Assembly (NCBI GenBank): GCA_030550695.1
Contig: JAUQOX010000014.1
Span: 1 to 21,350 of the forward strand
DNA: 21,350 nt
Direction of reading: 5' to 3'
DNA from: Gemmatimonadota bacterium
GTDB lineage: Bacteria; Gemmatimonadota; Gemmatimonadetes; Longimicrobiales; Gaopeijiaceae
Positions 8,318-15,649 of the stretch are shown here, piece after piece. The notes under the pieces are model-generated. The model was not told the DNA's origin. It did no database searches and was given only the letters and a program-made list of their open reading frames with translations. Position 1 is the first letter of the stretch. Every line of letters starts with the position of its first letter. The position numbers were made by a program, and so were the translations under genes.

Positions 8318-8776
8318 ATGTCCACCCCGAACGATCTCGCCGTTGCCCAGCTTCGGGAAGCCTTGGAGGCCCGTGGGCACCGGTTCACCGAGCAACGGGC
8401 AGCCGTTTACCGTTTCCTCCTGGGAGCCCACAGTCACCCCACGGCTGACGAAGTGTTCCAGGCGGTTCGGGCGGAGGTGCCGGGCATCTCCCTGGCCACC
8501 GTCTACAAGAGCCTGGAAACCCTCGTGGAATGCGGCCTGTCCATCAAGCTCAATTACAGTGACGGCTCCTCCCGTTACGATGCCCGGACCGAACCTCATC
8601 ACCATGCCCGTTGTGTCGTCTGCGGTAGGGTCATGGACGTGAGCGGGCAATTTACCGAGGCCGAGCTGAAGGCTCTTTCGCAGGAACTAGAGGGTTTCCA
8701 GATCACGGGCTACCGGCTGGAGCTCACAGGCTTTTGCCCTTCCTGTCGCCCCCCTTCCTCCGCCCTGGCGTCCTAG
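8318..8776 (+). CDS. perR: Fur-family metal-dependent repressor, PerR-like
   Basis: A 152-residue cytoplasmic repressor with the two Fur domains: a winged helix (about 8-85; RFTEQRAAVYRFL, HPTADEVF, ISLATVYKSLETL) and a C-terminal dimerisation and metal domain. The structural zinc site is complete: Cys99/Cys102 (CVVCG) and Cys140/Cys143 (CPSC). The regulatory site aligns with Bacillus PerR: His40 in HPTADE, Asp88 in SSRYDA, His94/His96 in EPHHHA and Asp107 in RVMDV. In PerR these ligands hold Fe or Mn, and iron-driven histidine oxidation senses peroxide. Classical Fur has Glu at the position of Asp107. No katA, ahpC or other oxidative gene is in the window to confirm the role. No clear ribosome site precedes the ATG. 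A probable terminator follows at 8818. Confidence 0.93.
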   Translation: MSTPNDLAVAQLREALEARGHRFTEQRAAVYRFLLGAHSHPTADEVFQAVRAEVPGISLATVYKSLETLVECGLSIKLNYSDGSSRYDARTEPHHHARCVVCGRVMDVSGQFTEAELKALSQELEGFQITGYRLELTGFCPSCRPPSSALAS

Positions 8777-8817
8777 CCGGACGTCGGCCCCCCGCCTAGG
8801 CCATGGCCCCGCTTGAT

Positions 8818-8847
8818 CCCCTCTCTTTGAGGGGGTAGTCTTTTCCC
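8818..8847 (+). terminator. Probable intrinsic terminator after the PerR-like gene
   Basis: A perfect 6-base stem CCCCTC/GAGGGG (8818-8823 and 8829-8834) with loop TCTTT is followed by a T-rich stretch containing TCTTTT. It lies 41 bases after the repressor stop codon. The T-tract is short and begins several bases after the stem, so efficiency is uncertain. Confidence 0.5.
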
Positions 8848-8900
8848 TTCAGACCCTTGGCGCCCCGTACCCAGGACCTCCTCTTCGACGCTACAACCGC

Positions 8901-10577
8901 GTGATCCCCCGCAGGGTCTCCCTCCAGATCTGTTTCTGGCTTAGCCTCCTCTGCACGGGAAGCCCGATCCCGGCGTCGGGGGATCGCGAGGGGGGGGACT
9001 CCGTCGTCCCGGGAAGAACACCGGGGCCGACGCCAGGGCCCGGGCCCCGGGCGCAACCGATTTTTCGGGAGGCCGATGGCAGTCCTGCCGCTCCGCCTTC
9101 CAATCCCTCCCAAGGCCCTGCTCGAAGGGACACCTCCGTCCAGCCGGCGCCCGGCCCTGGCCCCGCCGGTCCCGGTCCTTTTCCCCTGGGGGGAGAGCTG
9201 GAGTCCATCCTCGCCGCCACCGGAAATCGGCAGGGAAGGTGGGCCGCCTTGGTTGTCTCTCTGGACCGGGGTGATACCCTCCTGGCCCTCCGGCACCGGG
9301 AGCCTATGACGCCGGCGTCCAACGCGAAACTGTTCACCACCGCCGCCGCGTTGGTCCTTCTGGGGCCGGATTTTCGCCTCCCCACCTTCCTGTTGGGGGA
9401 CGGCCCCCTCATGGGAGAAGTCCTGGAAGGGAACCTGGTCCTGTACGGCACGGGGGACCCCACCCTGGACCTGGCCCCTCCAACCCCGTCCCGCGCCCTG
9501 GGCGAGCTGGCTGCGGCCCTGGTGGAGAAGGGGGTCAAACGGATCCGGGGGAACCTGGTGGTAGACGGTTCTTTTTTCGAGGGCCCCGAGTTCCACCCGG
9601 ACTGGGAGCCCGAGGACGCCCTGGAAGCCTTCGCCCCCCCTGTGGCCTCGGTCATGGTGGGGGAGAGTCTCTATACCCTTCGGGTCGATCCCGGCCAGGG
9701 CCGGGGCGTCCCCCCAACCCTCACCACCCTGCCCCCGATCACGGGCGTGCCCTTCGTCATGGAAGCACGGACGGGGCCGCCGGGGACCAGCCCCTGGCTC
9801 GCTCTCAGCCGGGACCCGGACGGGGGAGGACTGGTCATCCGGGGGGAAATCCCGGCGGGGAGCAGGCCCCTCTGGAGGCGCCTGCCCGTTTCGGATCCCC
9901 TCCTCTTCGCCGGTCTTCAATTGCGGGAACGCCTGGGGGCGCTGGGGGTGGTGGTGGAGGGAGAGGTGCTCCCCCTCCGGAACAGGGAGGACTCACCGTT
10001 GGCCCTTCCCTACCCCACGGTGCGGATCCTTGCCGCACGGGAGTCCCCTCCCCTGTTGGACCTCCTCCGGGAGATCAACAAGCGGAGTCACAACCTCTAT
10101 GCGGAGGCCGTGTTCCGCGTTCTGGGGAGGGTCGTCGGGGGCGACGGCTCCTTCGAAGGGGGAAGCAGGGTGGTGCATCGCTTCCTGGTGGAGCAGGTGG
10201 GGATCGCCCCTGAGGAACTCCTCGTCCGGGACGGATCGGGCCTTTCCCCCGAGAACCGGACGACCGCCGGCGCCCTCGTCCAGGTGTTGGGCTACATGGC
10301 CGCCTCCCCTCATTGGGAGGCCTTCTGGGAAACCCTCCCGGAGGCGGGGGTGCGCCGCGAGCTGGGGCGTATGAGGAACACCCCTGCCGAAGGGAACCTC
10401 AGGGCCAAGACGGGAACCCTCCGCCACGTCTCCGCCCTGTCGGGAATGGTCAAGACCCGCGCCGGCGAAAGAATCCTTTTCGCCATCCTGTCCAACGAGG
10501 TCCCCTCCACCCTCAGGGCCAAGAGAGCCGAGGACCTTCTGGGAGTCCGCCTGGCCTCCCTGGGCCGGAGCCCCTGA
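8901..10577 (+). CDS. dacB: D-alanyl-D-alanine carboxypeptidase/endopeptidase (PBP4, peptidase S13)
   Basis: An exported serine enzyme (558 residues) that removes the terminal D-Ala from stem peptides and cuts cross-links in the periplasm. It starts with GTG at 8901 and a signal peptide (MIPRRVSLQICFWLSLLC...). The three penicillin-binding motifs are intact: SNAK with Ser140 and Lys143, SHN at 396-398 and KTG at 503-505. Further S13 hallmarks are GNLVLYGTGDPTL, GNLVVDGSFF and RDGSGLS(P)ENR. Between signal and catalytic core lies an unusual Pro/Gly-rich stretch of about 60 residues (35-97), probably a flexible linker. An 8-G tract (8990-8997) lies in its coding region near the 5' end. No strong ribosome site is visible, so the start is less sure than the product. 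It converges on the next gene with abutting stop codons (TGATCA). Confidence 0.93.
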   Translation: MIPRRVSLQICFWLSLLCTGSPIPASGDREGGDSVVPGRTPGPTPGPGPRAQPIFREADGSPAAPPSNPSQGPARRDTSVQPAPGPGPAGPGPFPLGGELESILAATGNRQGRWAALVVSLDRGDTLLALRHREPMTPASNAKLFTTAAALVLLGPDFRLPTFLLGDGPLMGEVLEGNLVLYGTGDPTLDLAPPTPSRALGELAAALVEKGVKRIRGNLVVDGSFFEGPEFHPDWEPEDALEAFAPPVASVMVGESLYTLRVDPGQGRGVPPTLTTLPPITGVPFVMEARTGPPGTSPWLALSRDPDGGGLVIRGEIPAGSRPLWRRLPVSDPLLFAGLQLRERLGALGVVVEGEVLPLRNREDSPLALPYPTVRILAARESPPLLDLLREINKRSHNLYAEAVFRVLGRVVGGDGSFEGGSRVVHRFLVEQVGIAPEELLVRDGSGLSPENRTTAGALVQVLGYMAASPHWEAFWETLPEAGVRRELGRMRNTPAEGNLRAKTGTLRHVSALSGMVKTRAGERILFAILSNEVPSTLRAKRAEDLLGVRLASLGRSP

Positions 10578-10829
10578 TCAGACCCCTGTGGTCACCCGCC
10601 CCAGGGCGGACCGCAGACGCCGCCGCAACTCGATGAGCGACATGGTCTTGAGAGTCCGCTCCGCCGTGGCGAGGCTGTTCCAGCGGACCTCCTCCACCGG
10701 AAACTCCTGCGGGGAGCCTTCCCCGGCCGGGAAGAAGACCAGGTAGAACCGACCCTTGTAGTCCTCGCCGGGATTCTCCCTCACCGCCGCCACCCAGCCA
10801 CGCCCTGTTTCGTCCGCAAACTCCCTCAC
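10578..10829 (-). CDS. Small protein of unknown function (83 residues)
   Basis: I do not recognise this family. The chosen GTG at 10829 has GGGAGG about 6 bases upstream; an in-frame TTG at 10868 lacks such a site. The protein begins REFADETGRGWVAAVRE, continues with strand-like aromatic segments (KGRFYLVFFPAG, VEEVRWNSL), and ends in a basic amphipathic helix (TMSLIELRRRLRSAL). No signal peptide, membrane span or Cys motif is present. It could be a small soluble beta-plus-helix regulator or adaptor, but that is only a guess. Its TGA abuts the dacB stop on the opposite strand. The next minus-strand gene starts at 11204 and ends 114 bases before it, so the two may share a transcript. Confidence 0.62.
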   Translation of the reverse strand: MREFADETGRGWVAAVRENPGEDYKGRFYLVFFPAGEGSPQEFPVEEVRWNSLATAERTLKTMSLIELRRRLRSALGRVTTGV

Positions 10830-10943
10830 GTTGCTCCTCCCGTTCGGTTTGCCGAGGAACCGTTCCAACCCCGGGGAACCCTATTCCATCCTCTCACCCC
10901 GTGCCAGCCCCGCCCCGGGTAGCCCGCACCTCGGCGGCCTCCG

Positions 10944-11204
10944 TCAAGCATGCTCCGTGCCCGACTCTTCGTCCGGAATGGGAGAGAGGGCCGGGAGGGC
11001 ACCGTCTAGGAGGGCCTGCAGTTCCTCCTCCTCCATGGCCAGGAGCTCGCGCGCCCCCTCGTCCCACGAGGCGGCGGAAAGCAGAGCCCGCACCGGGTCG
11101 CCGCCCCCGGATCGGGGCACGAAGAAGGCCACCACCGTCCCCCAGGACTCCCGCCCCAACACCACATCCCAATCCCTTCCGTCTCTTCCTCGGAGCTTCC
11201 TCAT
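10944..11204 (-). CDS. Small acidic protein of unknown function (86 residues)
   Basis: The ATG at 11204 has a good ribosome site (AAGGAG, 4 bases before it). The frame is open further upstream to 11402, but that part is Pro/Gly/Arg-rich filler. The protein has a short basic start (MRKLRGRDGRDWDVVLGRES), a hydrophobic strand (WGTVVAFFVPR), a helical middle, and an acidic helix (ELLAMEEEELQALLDGAL) ending in a charged tail. It has no signal peptide, membrane span or metal motif. It looks soluble, and I do not recognise the family. It lies upstream of the 83-residue gene on the same strand, and the pair may be lineage-specific. Confidence 0.62.
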   Translation of the reverse strand: MRKLRGRDGRDWDVVLGRESWGTVVAFFVPRSGGGDPVRALLSAASWDEGARELLAMEEEELQALLDGALPALSPIPDEESGTEHA

Positions 11205-11533
11205 GGTTCTCCTTCCTAGACCGCCGGCCCCGGCCGGGCGGGTTCTTGCCGAGGCGGCTTGCCGCCTCCGTCCGCCGGCTCCGCCCACCCCCGCGGGGGG
11301 CACGCCCCGGCCGCTGGGGCAAGGGCCTTTGCCATCTTCTTGGAACTCAGGAACGCTGGCGTGTACCCCGAAGCGCCCGGGGGGTGCCGGGCGGGGTGGC
11401 ACAAGCGCTAGATTCCTAGCCGATGAGAGGAACCCCCCTTCGGGCCCCTGAGCCCTTGCCCAGGCCCGCAGTTGGGGGCTTCCGCAAACCGGAAATCTCG
11501 AACCCTCGCCCTCTCGGAGGCAGCAGCGTCGGC
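11205..11533. other. Stretch without a supported gene
   Basis: About 330 very GC-rich bases lie between the divergent small protein gene and the transporter. I see no tRNA or clear promoter. Two small perfect hairpins are present: GCTAG-ATTC-CTAGC (11407-11420) and TTCCG-CAAAC-CGGAA (11480-11494). If the transporter starts at the ATG at 11423 rather than the GTG at 11534, the second half is coding. Confidence 0.5.
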
Positions 11534-12508
11534 GTGGATCATCCTTCCGGACCCACCTCCTCCCCTGAGGCCTCCCCCTCCCCGAGCGCCCATGGCGCCC
11601 CCGACTTGGGGCTCCTCCTCATGGTCCTGATCTGGGGGGTCAACTTCTCGTTCATCAAGGCGGGCCTCAGGGAGATGTCCCCTTTGGTCTTCAACGCCCT
11701 CCGCTTCCCGTTGGCGGCGTTGACGGTGTTCTTCCTTCTCCGACGGGGAGGCCGGCTTTTCTGGCCGCAGGCCGAGGACTGGCCGGCGGTGCTGGTCCTG
11801 GGCTTTGTGGGGAACGTCCTGTACCAGCTCCTGTTCATCTTCGGCGTGGACCGCACCCTGGTGGGAAATGCCAGTATCCTCTTGGCCACCACCCCCGTCT
11901 GGACCCTGGTCCTATCGGTCGTGGCCGGGGATGAACGGCCGGGCCGTTTGGTGTGGGTGGGGGTGGCAGGAACCGTGGTGGGGATGGCGACAGTGGTTTT
12001 CGGGGGGAAACAGGCGGTGTCCTTGGGGGGAGCCACCTGGAAAGGGGACCTCCTCGTTTTGGCCGGCGCCCTCACCTGGTCCGTCTACACGGTGGGGTCT
12101 CGTCGGCTCATCGCCACTTACGGAGCCGTGGCCGTGACGGCTTGGACCCTCTGGGTCGGCTGTCTCGGCCTGTTTCTCCTTGGGATCGGCCCCCTCTCCC
12201 GTACCCCTGTGGCCCAGTTCTCCTGGCTGGCTTGGGGCTCTGTGCTTTATGCCGGTGTTCTGGCCATCGGGCTCGCCTACGTACTCTGGTACCGGGGGGT
12301 GGAGCGCCTGGGCAACGCCCGGACCGCAGCCTTCTCCAACCTGACCCCCGTCGTAGCCATGGCCGTGGCCTGGATTTGGCTGGGCGAGACCCCTTCCCCC
12401 GCCCAGCTCCTGGGAGTGTTGGTGATCCTCGCCGGCCTGACCCTGGCGCGCCTGGGGCGGGAGAGGGCACTCTTGGCCCACGCCGGCGCCAGCCGGAGCG
12501 TCGGATGA
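11534..12508 (+). CDS. EamA/DMT-family inner-membrane transporter
   Basis: An inner-membrane protein of the drug/metabolite transporter superfamily, about 324 residues with around ten membrane helices in two EamA repeats. The first repeat starts with LLLMVLIWGVNFSFIKAGL and contains NALRFPLAALTVFFLL and TTPVWTLVLSVVAGDE. The second runs through GDLLVLAGALTWSVYTVGSRRL, VLYAGVLAIGLAYVLWYRGVERLGN, and SNLTPVVAMAVAWIWLGETP, a hallmark EamA ending. Substrates of such proteins are usually metabolites or amino acids and cannot be told here. The start is uncertain: GTG at 11534 gives a normal family length and has GGAGG 13 bases upstream, while the ATG at 11423 would add 37 low-complexity residues and lacks a ribosome site. 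It converges on the zinc-ribbon gene. Confidence 0.92.
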   Translation: MDHPSGPTSSPEASPSPSAHGAPDLGLLLMVLIWGVNFSFIKAGLREMSPLVFNALRFPLAALTVFFLLRRGGRLFWPQAEDWPAVLVLGFVGNVLYQLLFIFGVDRTLVGNASILLATTPVWTLVLSVVAGDERPGRLVWVGVAGTVVGMATVVFGGKQAVSLGGATWKGDLLVLAGALTWSVYTVGSRRLIATYGAVAVTAWTLWVGCLGLFLLGIGPLSRTPVAQFSWLAWGSVLYAGVLAIGLAYVLWYRGVERLGNARTAAFSNLTPVVAMAVAWIWLGETPSPAQLLGVLVILAGLTLARLGRERALLAHAGASRSVG

Positions 12509-12599
12509 GGCGCGGCCCTTCCCGGCGAACCGAGGAGCGGGGGGAAGCGGGAAGGAACCCCGGCCGGGCTACCCACACAGCTGGGCCTCGGGCTCTCCC

Positions 12600-13376
12600 T
12601 CAGCCGGCGTTGCCCGGCGCCAAACGCTTGCGGTGCAAGACCTCGGGAAACTCGTAGTAGAGGACGCCTTCGGGAGAAATCTCCGACCGAACCCGGAACC
12701 CGTCGTCCATGGACACCATGACCTTCTCCGCCGCCGGGAGGGAAAGGTCGAGCTCCGAGGCCACCTCGGTGACCGTCAGGGTTCCCCCTTTCCGCATGGC
12801 CAGCCGGAGCACCTGACGCTGGAGACGCTGCAGGACGGCCCGCCGGCGCTCCTGGAGGGCCCTGAGCCCCCACCAATAGGCCCCCGTCCCCACCCCCCCC
12901 ACCCCGCAACCCACCAGGACACCCTCCATAGCGCCTTCCGAAAGCCCCACCAGGGCCAGGAAGGCCCCGAAAACCATGAGCCCCACCCCCGTCACCCGCC
13001 GCACCCCACCGCCGGACGGAAGGGGCAGATCCTTCTCCTCTCCGCCCGATGGGGAGTAGCGGGCCTGCTCCACGGGGGGCGCGTCAGGCCGGGCCTCGTA
13101 CCAGGACAATCCACAGTTCGGGCAGATTCTCCGGCTTCGGCGGAGGACCCAATAGGCCAGCCCCGCCAATCCCCAGGTGAAGAAGCTCATCCCCAAGAGC
13201 AAAGCCACATGGGCCGGCCGTCGGAAGTAGGGGATCCCCTCCCCGCGGTACCCGCATCGAGGACAACGCCTCACCGTCCGCGGCAGGGAGGGGGGCCCCG
13301 GCGACACCGCCTCGCCACAGCCCGGACACCGGTCGTCACCGGCTTGGAGAGGCTCACCACACACCGAGCAGCGCAT
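12600..13376 (-). CDS. Membrane protein with two zinc ribbons (one LITAF-like) and a winged-helix tail
   Basis: A 258-residue protein with an unusual layout. Residues 1-22 form a small zinc ribbon with Cys3/Cys6 and Cys17/Cys20. A second set, Cys38/Cys41 (CPRCG) and Cys85/Cys88 (CPNCG), flanks a hydrophobic segment (about 56-78; HVALLLGMSFFTWGLAGLAYW). That order, CxxC - membrane segment - CxxC, recalls LITAF domains, in which zinc pins an in-plane membrane helix. One or two more hydrophobic spans follow (about 129-168). The C-terminus (about 186-246; RQVLRLAMRKGGTLTVTEVA, SELDLSLPAAEKVM) resembles a winged helix-turn-helix. It is thus a candidate membrane-tethered regulator. It follows the metalloprotease gene by 80 bases on the same strand. 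No clear ribosome site precedes the ATG. The name of any known family is not recognised. Confidence 0.85.
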   Translation of the reverse strand: MRCSVCGEPLQAGDDRCPGCGEAVSPGPPSLPRTVRRCPRCGYRGEGIPYFRRPAHVALLLGMSFFTWGLAGLAYWVLRRSRRICPNCGLSWYEARPDAPPVEQARYSPSGGEEKDLPLPSGGGVRRVTGVGLMVFGAFLALVGLSEGAMEGVLVGCGVGGVGTGAYWWGLRALQERRRAVLQRLQRQVLRLAMRKGGTLTVTEVASELDLSLPAAEKVMVSMDDGFRVRSEISPEGVLYYEFPEVLHRKRLAPGNAG

Positions 13377-13418
13377 GCGGAGCGGGAGGTTGGAGGAAGA
13401 TGCTTTGGGCGTCCTGTT

Positions 13419-13444
13419 CCCCTACGGAAGACCCTTGCGGAAGA
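13419..13444. repeat. 13-bp imperfect tandem repeat, two copies
   Basis: CCCCTACGGAAGA (13419-13431) is directly followed by CCCTTGCGGAAGA (13432-13444), matching at 11 of 13 positions. It lies between the metalloprotease stop and the zinc-ribbon/winged-helix gene. A further GGAAGA occurs at 13395-13400. It could be a regulator site or chance in GC-rich DNA. Confidence 0.45.
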
Positions 13445-13456
13445 TTCAGGTGCCCC

Positions 13457-15646
13457 TCACTGCAACCGGACCACCATGAGCTGAAACCCCGCCACCCATT
13501 CGGGGGGGCGTCCCTCGGGGCCGGTGAGGGCCAGGGTGACCCCCCCCGATGCCGGCGGGGATATGATGAGGTAGTCGGGGGCCGAAGACCAGAGGGTTCC
13601 TACCAGGGCAAAGGAGCTCTCTCCCGCGGGGCGGGCCCGAAGGGGGTAACTCCCGTCGAAGCGGGAAAGGGCCTCCCTCAGGTTGAGCCCGGCCACCCGG
13701 AGTTCCGGCCGAACCGGCACGGGAAGGCCGTCCAAGTAGAGGGAGGCCGCCCACTGGGAGATCAGCAGTCCCCAGGTTTGGCCCGTCTCGTGGACGAGGT
13801 TCTCGACCCCCGTCCGGGGGGAGCGGGTCAGGCGCCCCAAGATCCCTTCCTGGCCGGGGAGCCCGGAGATCTGTTGCAGAAGAAGCCAGCCGGCCCCCCG
13901 CTCGGCCAGGGTGCCCGGGGACAGGGTGGCCAGAACGCTCACCTGGCTGGGGTTCTGGAGGAACCGTCTGGCCCGGCTCCAGTTCCCCAGGCGGTATTCC
14001 AGCGCCTTGTCGGGGCGGAAGCGGGCCTGGAAGGCGGCCCCCACCAGCTCCTCCGCCATCTGGGCCAAAGCCTCCGAAAGCCAGAGGGTCTCAGGGGAGC
14101 GGGCGCCCCCCGCAAGAATCTTCTGGTTGAAGTGCACCATATGCTGGAACTCGTGGGCCAGGACCCCCGGCAGAAGGCTCATGACCTGGCTCCGGCTCAG
14201 CGCCGGACCCTCCTTCCCGGTCGGATCGGGAACCAGTCCATAGAGGATTTCCCCCTGGTTGCTCCCTTTTCGATCTTTCAAGAGATCGAGGCCGTAGAAG
14301 AAGCCCGCTACATACCCTTGGCTGCCGTCCCCTTCGGTCAGGCGATTCACCGCAGGGGTGAGAAGCAGCACGATCCGCCCGTTGCCGTCCAGGTCGGACT
14401 CGGCCCCGAAGGCTTGGGTCACCACCGGATGGATGGGATCGTCAAACTCTTGGGCCAGGGCATTCAGATCGGCTGACGTGTAGCCCTGGGCCGGGGCCCG
14501 CTCGTCCACGTAGATCAGAATTCGCGCTCCCACCCACCGCAAGATCGCGTTCACTTTGTCGAACTCTTCCTTGCGGTTGAGAACCCAGAACGCCCTCCGC
14601 TCCCCCGGCGTAGGCTGGAGGCTCATCCCCTCCCCGGACGGGGCCCGGACGGGAGGGGCGGCAGAGGATCGGGACAAGTCCCCTTCCTCCAGCAGCCGCC
14701 TCTCCAAAAGCCTGACCCGGCGGTCCCAGGCCCCTTGCGGCGACAGGCCCTCCCCCCGGCCCACCGCTGCGGCCGCAGGAAGCGGACTCCCGGATGCTCC
14801 GGCGGCGGAGATGGCGGCGGGGGTCGTCCCATCGGCCGTGAGCCCCACCAGACGGAACGGATAGCTCCCGCCCGGGACGGTGCCGGAGGAGTGGGGGACC
14901 ACCAGGTAGCTGGTCCCGGGAAGGGAAGGCAAGTGAAGACACCAAGGTTCTTGGCTCCCCCCCAGGAGGAGGTCTTCTCCCCTCTGGAGGGAGTGGGAGC
15001 GGGTTCCCCCAGCCACCGTCAAGGAAAGGGGGGGGCTCTTCCGTTCCCCCACCTGCACCCGCACCTCCACGGTGCGGGCCAACAGACATGGGGGCACCTC
15101 CACCCTGAGCTCCCCGGTGGAGGCCGAAACCACCCGCCCGGGAACCCCCGAGAAGCTCACCCGGTTTGCCTCGGGGCGGGGGCTGAAGTTCCTCCCCTGG
15201 AGGCCCAGGGTGTCCCCGGCCTGGACCACCGGGGACGAGAGACCCTCCAGATCCGGCAAGGGGCTGGCGAAGGCCAGGAAGTCTACGGGCGACGCCCCGC
15301 TGTTTCCCAGGCGGGCCCGCACCCGGTAGCGCCCCGGGTTGGGTCCCAGGGTCAGGCGGGTAGAGACCATCCCGGCGGAATCGGTCGGGGCTGATCTGGG
15401 CTGGAGCCGGGCTCCTTCCCCCTCCACCACCTCCCAGCGCACCCGGGCCCCGGCCACCGCCCGTCCCGTGGCCCCATGCTGTGCCCGCACCTGGAGAGGC
15501 ATCGGAAGGGCTTCCCCGGGGGCCGCTCCCTGACCGTCGCCCCTCACCAGGACCAGTTCGGCCTCCGAAAGGTCCGGGGATGCTGGATCGCCGTCCCCAC
15601 ACCCCACCCCCAGGAAAAGGGCCAGGAGAAGGCTACGCCGCCCCAC
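13457..15646 (-). CDS. Large lipoprotein metalloprotease (M30/hyicolysin-like) with Big and IPT/TIG domains
   Basis: A 729-residue surface or periplasmic zinc protease. The start is GTG at 15646, with GGAGG 6 bases upstream inside the end of the preceding gene. The N-terminal signal ends in GVGC (Cys16), so it is probably a lipoprotein. Residues about 28-126 form a bacterial Ig-like (Big) domain (VRWEVVEGEGARL, TDSAGMVSTRLTLG). Residues about 130-212 resemble an IPT/TIG domain (GDTLGLQGRNFSP, NRVSFSGVPG). The catalytic part (about 350-640) has ESDLDGNGRIVLLLTP, an Asp-rich calcium-type loop, and HEFQH at 498-502 (His498, Glu499, His502). Glu525 in LWLSEALAQ is the likely third zinc ligand, as in gluzincins. 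The layout fits M30-like peptidases. The C-terminal 90 residues look like another beta-sandwich. Its target is unknown. Confidence 0.85.
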   Translation of the reverse strand: MGRRSLLLALFLGVGCGDGDPASPDLSEAELVLVRGDGQGAAPGEALPMPLQVRAQHGATGRAVAGARVRWEVVEGEGARLQPRSAPTDSAGMVSTRLTLGPNPGRYRVRARLGNSGASPVDFLAFASPLPDLEGLSSPVVQAGDTLGLQGRNFSPRPEANRVSFSGVPGRVVSASTGELRVEVPPCLLARTVEVRVQVGERKSPPLSLTVAGGTRSHSLQRGEDLLLGGSQEPWCLHLPSLPGTSYLVVPHSSGTVPGGSYPFRLVGLTADGTTPAAISAAGASGSPLPAAAAVGRGEGLSPQGAWDRRVRLLERRLLEEGDLSRSSAAPPVRAPSGEGMSLQPTPGERRAFWVLNRKEEFDKVNAILRWVGARILIYVDERAPAQGYTSADLNALAQEFDDPIHPVVTQAFGAESDLDGNGRIVLLLTPAVNRLTEGDGSQGYVAGFFYGLDLLKDRKGSNQGEILYGLVPDPTGKEGPALSRSQVMSLLPGVLAHEFQHMVHFNQKILAGGARSPETLWLSEALAQMAEELVGAAFQARFRPDKALEYRLGNWSRARRFLQNPSQVSVLATLSPGTLAERGAGWLLLQQISGLPGQEGILGRLTRSPRTGVENLVHETGQTWGLLISQWAASLYLDGLPVPVRPELRVAGLNLREALSRFDGSYPLRARPAGESSFALVGTLWSSAPDYLIISPPASGGVTLALTGPEGRPPEWVAGFQLMVVRLQ

Positions 15647-15649
15647 CCC

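Noticed and set aside
11495..11520. GGGTTCGAGA on the minus strand, resembling a tRNA T-loop
   Set aside because: The flanking bases do not form a T-stem, and no acceptor or anticodon arm can be drawn.
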